From Pseudomonadota bacterium (GTDB taxonomy: Bacteria; Pseudomonadota; Alphaproteobacteria; Reyranellales; Reyranellaceae), in the NCBI GenBank assembly GCA_023416135.1, contig JAEZIF010000230.1, positions 1 to 8,734 on the forward strand: 8,734 nucleotides of DNA, read 5' to 3'. The notes beneath the pieces are model-generated. The model was not told where the DNA came from and searched no databases. It saw only the letters and a list, made by a program, of their open reading frames with translations. This document shows positions 6,862-8,734 of this stretch, in pieces. Positions within the stretch are counted from its first letter, which is position 1. Every line of letters begins with the position of its first letter. Made by a program: the position numbers and the translations under genes.

Positions 6862-6958
6862 CCGTCGGCTACCGACCACCAGGATAGTCGCATCGGCCGT
6901 TGGAACGACTGACGAAGCGATGGGGCGTTGCCGCAGGCGACGCGAAGCCGGCGCACAT
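6862..6958 (-). pseudogene. Possible cupin remnant, C-terminal piece in inverted orientation
   Basis: Read on the minus strand from 6958, the sequence gives MCAGFASPAATPHRFVSRSN and, after a one-base skip near 6898, ADATILVVGSRR. This resembles the second cupin motif and following strands of small cupins (CAGF..G...HHxVNRS.A.A.YLEVG). His in TPHRF would be the motif-2 His. It abuts the plus-strand N-terminal piece head to head, and re-inverting about 100 bases would put both halves in the right order, with roughly 30 codons missing between them. The similarity is partial and recognised by eye, so this is less certain than the N-terminal piece. Confidence 0.42.
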
Positions 6959-6990
6959 GTCGATTCGCAGCTCGCCGCACGACCCTTGAG

Positions 6991-8079
6991 CTAAGGCCAG
7001 TTCCTGACGGCCTCGGCAGCCCCGCCCAAGGTCCGGTCGAGTTCCTTCTGCCCGCTGCCCTTGCCCAGCCTGGGCGTGACGTGCACGACCATGTTGGTGT
7101 CGATGGCGCCCAGGCGCACGGCGAAGGCCGAGTAGGAGGCGCTCAGCGTGCCGTCGTGGGCCCCGCGCAGGTCGTAGGCCCAGGCGCCCCAATGCCAGAA
7201 GTTGCCGCCGCCCGTCGGCGTGGGACGCACGAAGGTGCCGAGCCCGTAGTGCACGTCGGCGCCGACACGCTTGCCCTCGGGCGACGTCATCCAGGCACGC
7301 GACCGCGGGCCGATCGCCGGATTGCCGGGGGCGAAGGCCTGGTAGAAGCGGCCATAGTCGGCGGTCGACATGCGCCAGCCGCCATAGCTCGACATGATGC
7401 GCCAGCCCGGATCGAGCTCGGCACCGCGCGCGCCCAACGGCAGCAGCACCGTCTCCCGGCAGTAGCCTTCATAGTCACGGCCGCTCGCCTCCTCGATCAC
7501 GGCGCCGAGGATCAGGTATCCGGCATTCGAGTAGACGTAGCCCGCCCCCGGTTCGTCGGCGAGGCGATGACGGAAAATCCAGCCGAGCTGGACGTCGAAC
7601 GCGGTTCGCCGCGCGGTGTGAGTCCGCAGATAGTCGGCAAGCGGCGCGTTGGCGACGTCCTTCTTGGCGATGCCGGCACGATGGACCAGCAGCTGGCTGA
7701 TCGTCACGGCCGACAATCGCGGATCGACCGGCCGCCCGACCCGCGCCATCGTTCTGGCGAGCGCCTGCGACAGCGGCGTCTCGAAGGAAAGCTGGCCACG
7801 ATCGATCAGGCCAGCGATGCAGACGGCGGTGACGGCCTTGGACAGGCTGGCGACCGGCACGGGTTCGCCCACCGCTTCCTGCCCCATGGCCGCCTCGCGC
7901 ACCGCGCGGCCGGCATGCACGACCGCGAGGCCACTCGTCTTGCGACCGTATTGGGCCATCCAGCCGCGCCAGGCCTGCTCGATGCCATCGACGGACGGGG
8001 TCTGGGCCTGTGCCCGCCCGGCGGCGGCCGCGAGCAAGGCGAGGAGCACAATGGCAAGGGAGGTACGAAACGCACGCAT
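6991..8079 (-). CDS. Exported serine hydrolase (beta-lactamase class C / PBP4* fold)
   Basis: A 362-residue periplasmic serine hydrolase of the beta-lactamase-related family (class C enzymes, DD-peptidases and esterases such as EstB). The signal peptide is clear: MRAFR, a hydrophobic run to about residue 20, and probable cleavage after AQA (residue 26). The active-site motifs are present: SLSK (Ser78, Lys81) in VPVASLSKAV, YSN (Tyr183, Asn185) in YVYSNAGY, and HWG (296-298), which replaces the KTG triad of true beta-lactamases; HxG is common in esterase or peptidase members. VTISQLLVHRAGI (125-137) is a family landmark. True beta-lactamase activity is therefore unlikely to be the main role; an esterase or peptidoglycan/peptide hydrolase fits better. 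The ATG at 8079 is chosen because it opens the signal peptide; only a weak GGCGGAC-like site precedes it. It diverges from mmsA and its stop faces the cupin debris. The gene seems intact. Confidence 0.87.
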   Translation of the reverse strand: MRAFRTSLAIVLLALLAAAAGRAQAQTPSVDGIEQAWRGWMAQYGRKTSGLAVVHAGRAVREAAMGQEAVGEPVPVASLSKAVTAVCIAGLIDRGQLSFETPLSQALARTMARVGRPVDPRLSAVTISQLLVHRAGIAKKDVANAPLADYLRTHTARRTAFDVQLGWIFRHRLADEPGAGYVYSNAGYLILGAVIEEASGRDYEGYCRETVLLPLGARGAELDPGWRIMSSYGGWRMSTADYGRFYQAFAPGNPAIGPRSRAWMTSPEGKRVGADVHYGLGTFVRPTPTGGGNFWHWGAWAYDLRGAHDGTLSASYSAFAVRLGAIDTNMVVHVTPRLGKGSGQKELDRTLGGAAEAVRNWP

Positions 8080-8207
8080 GAGCTGTCCGCCGGCAGATTT
8101 GGCACAGAGCTCGCGCCGTGGCAGCCGAAAAGTCCGACAGAAGCCGGAGGAAGCCTGACAGGAGTCATGCTAGAACGCGCGCAAATCGCGTATTCGCGGA
8201 GGAAGTC
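8080..8207. promoter_or_regulatory. Divergent intergenic region (serine hydrolase / mmsA)
   Basis: These 128 bases carry the upstream signals of both divergent genes. A small CGCG-TATT-CGCG inverted repeat lies at about 8188-8199, just before the mmsA ribosome site; its four-base arms are too short to call an operator. No confident -35/-10 pair is visible. Confidence 0.3.
8198..8203 (+). promoter_or_regulatory. Ribosome binding site of mmsA
   Basis: GGAGGA at 8198-8203 lies close before the ATG at 8208 (five bases from GGAGG). It is a strong site and fixes the start of the dehydrogenase. Confidence 0.8.
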
Positions 8208-8734
8208 ATGGCAACCGAGATAGGCCACTACATCGACGGCAAGCGCACGGCGGGCAAGAGCGGCCGCGCCGGCGACGTCACCAACCCGGCAACGGGCGAG
8301 GTCACGGGCAAGGTGGCTTTCGCCTCCGAAGCGGAAATCGATGCCGCGGTGCAGTTCGCCAGGAAGGCGCAGCTCGCCTGGGCGGCGACGCCGCCGCTGC
8401 GCCGCCAGCGCGTCATGTTCAACCTCAAGGGCCTGATGGAGAAGCGGCTCGACGACCTGGCGCGCCTGATGTCGCTCGAGCACGGCAAGACCTTCGACGA
8501 CGCCAAGGGCGAGGTCGGCCGCGGCCTGGAGGTCGTGGAGTTCGCCTGCGGCATCGCCCATCACATGCGGGGCGACTTCACCGAGCAGGTCGCGACCGAC
8601 ATGGATTCCTGGTCGATCCGCCAGCCGCTCGGCGTCGTGGCCGGCATCACGCCGTTCAACTTCCCGATCATGATCCCGTGCTGGATGGGCGCCATGGCGG
8701 TGGCCTGCGGCAACGCCTTCATCCTGAAGCCGTC
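8208..8734 (+). CDS. mmsA: Methylmalonate-semialdehyde dehydrogenase (CoA-acylating), 5' part
   Basis: The first 175 codons of an aldehyde dehydrogenase that runs off the right edge (family length about 500 residues). MmsA oxidises methylmalonate semialdehyde with NAD+ and CoA to propionyl-CoA and CO2, in valine and often inositol or beta-alanine breakdown. Features seen: IGHYIDGKRTAGKSGR and the DVTNPATGEV opening typical of MmsA, LEHGKTFDDAKGEVGRGLEV (about 90-109), and the Rossmann-side signature GVVAGITPFNFPIMIPCWM, in which Asn151 is the conserved oxyanion Asn, followed by NAFILKPS at the edge. The long run EVVEFACGIAHHMRGD is characteristic of MmsA rather than betaine- or succinate-semialdehyde dehydrogenases. 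The catalytic Cys and the Glu lie beyond the window. No frameshift is seen in the visible part. Neighbouring mmsB, acyl-CoA dehydrogenase or enoyl-CoA hydratase genes, if present, must be to the right. Confidence 0.9.
   Translation, partial: MATEIGHYIDGKRTAGKSGRAGDVTNPATGEVTGKVAFASEAEIDAAVQFARKAQLAWAATPPLRRQRVMFNLKGLMEKRLDDLARLMSLEHGKTFDDAKGEVGRGLEVVEFACGIAHHMRGDFTEQVATDMDSWSIRQPLGVVAGITPFNFPIMIPCWMGAMAVACGNAFILKP

Noticed and set aside
6928..8223. Long plus-strand open frame opposite the serine hydrolase
   Set aside because: Low-complexity composition without recognisable motifs, and fully antisense to a gene with signal peptide, SxxK and YxN motifs.
8167..8223. 18-codon frame (MLERAQIAYS...) overlapping the mmsA start, a possible leader peptide
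   Set aside because: The AGGAG before it is only two bases from the ATG, there is no attenuator-like structure, and no regulatory codon run is visible.
1..8734. A coherent defence, toxin-antitoxin, mobile or CRISPR system
   Set aside because: No recombinase, transposase, nuclease, helicase, repeat array or paired small genes are visible; the only TA-like element is the lone nucleotidyltransferase fold without a separate HEPN partner.

Overview
The window looks like a stretch of chromosome from a GC-rich, metabolically versatile alphaproteobacterium of soil or water (Reyranella/Bradyrhizobium-like). This is inferred from strong GC bias at third codon positions, two tripartite-tricarboxylate-transporter (Bug/TctC-type) binding proteins, several hydrolases and mmsA. 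No tRNA, rRNA, insertion sequence, CRISPR array or phage gene is visible.

Left part (1-1961). The C-terminal half of an epoxide-hydrolase-like alpha/beta hydrolase (+) is followed by a frameshifted C-terminal remnant of an M28 peptidase (-). Next is a Bug-family binding protein gene (+) that is complete in content but split by one frameshift near 1348.

Middle (1965-4109). An exported dienelactone-hydrolase-family protein (-) and a small EthD-domain protein (+) diverge from a 37-base gap. A second Bug-family gene (-), with a probable Tat signal, converges on the EthD gene and is frameshifted near 3300. The convergent gene ends lie only 1 to 3 bases apart.

Right part (4144-8734). A nucleotidyltransferase-fold protein (-) and a D-aminoacylase-like amidohydrolase (+) are divergent. 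Behind the amidohydrolase, where a gap would be expected, lie two oppositely oriented pieces of what looks like one cupin gene, a possible micro-inversion. They are followed by an exported serine hydrolase of the beta-lactamase/PBP4* fold (-), and then by the 5' part of methylmalonate-semialdehyde dehydrogenase (mmsA, +), which runs off the right edge.

The genes do not form one obvious pathway. The common theme is uptake and hydrolysis of small organic acids, esters and amides, feeding acyl-CoA metabolism. The most notable property is the density of broken genes: three frameshifts and a rearranged cupin in under 9 kb, beside intact genes. I see no convincing new defence or mobile system.
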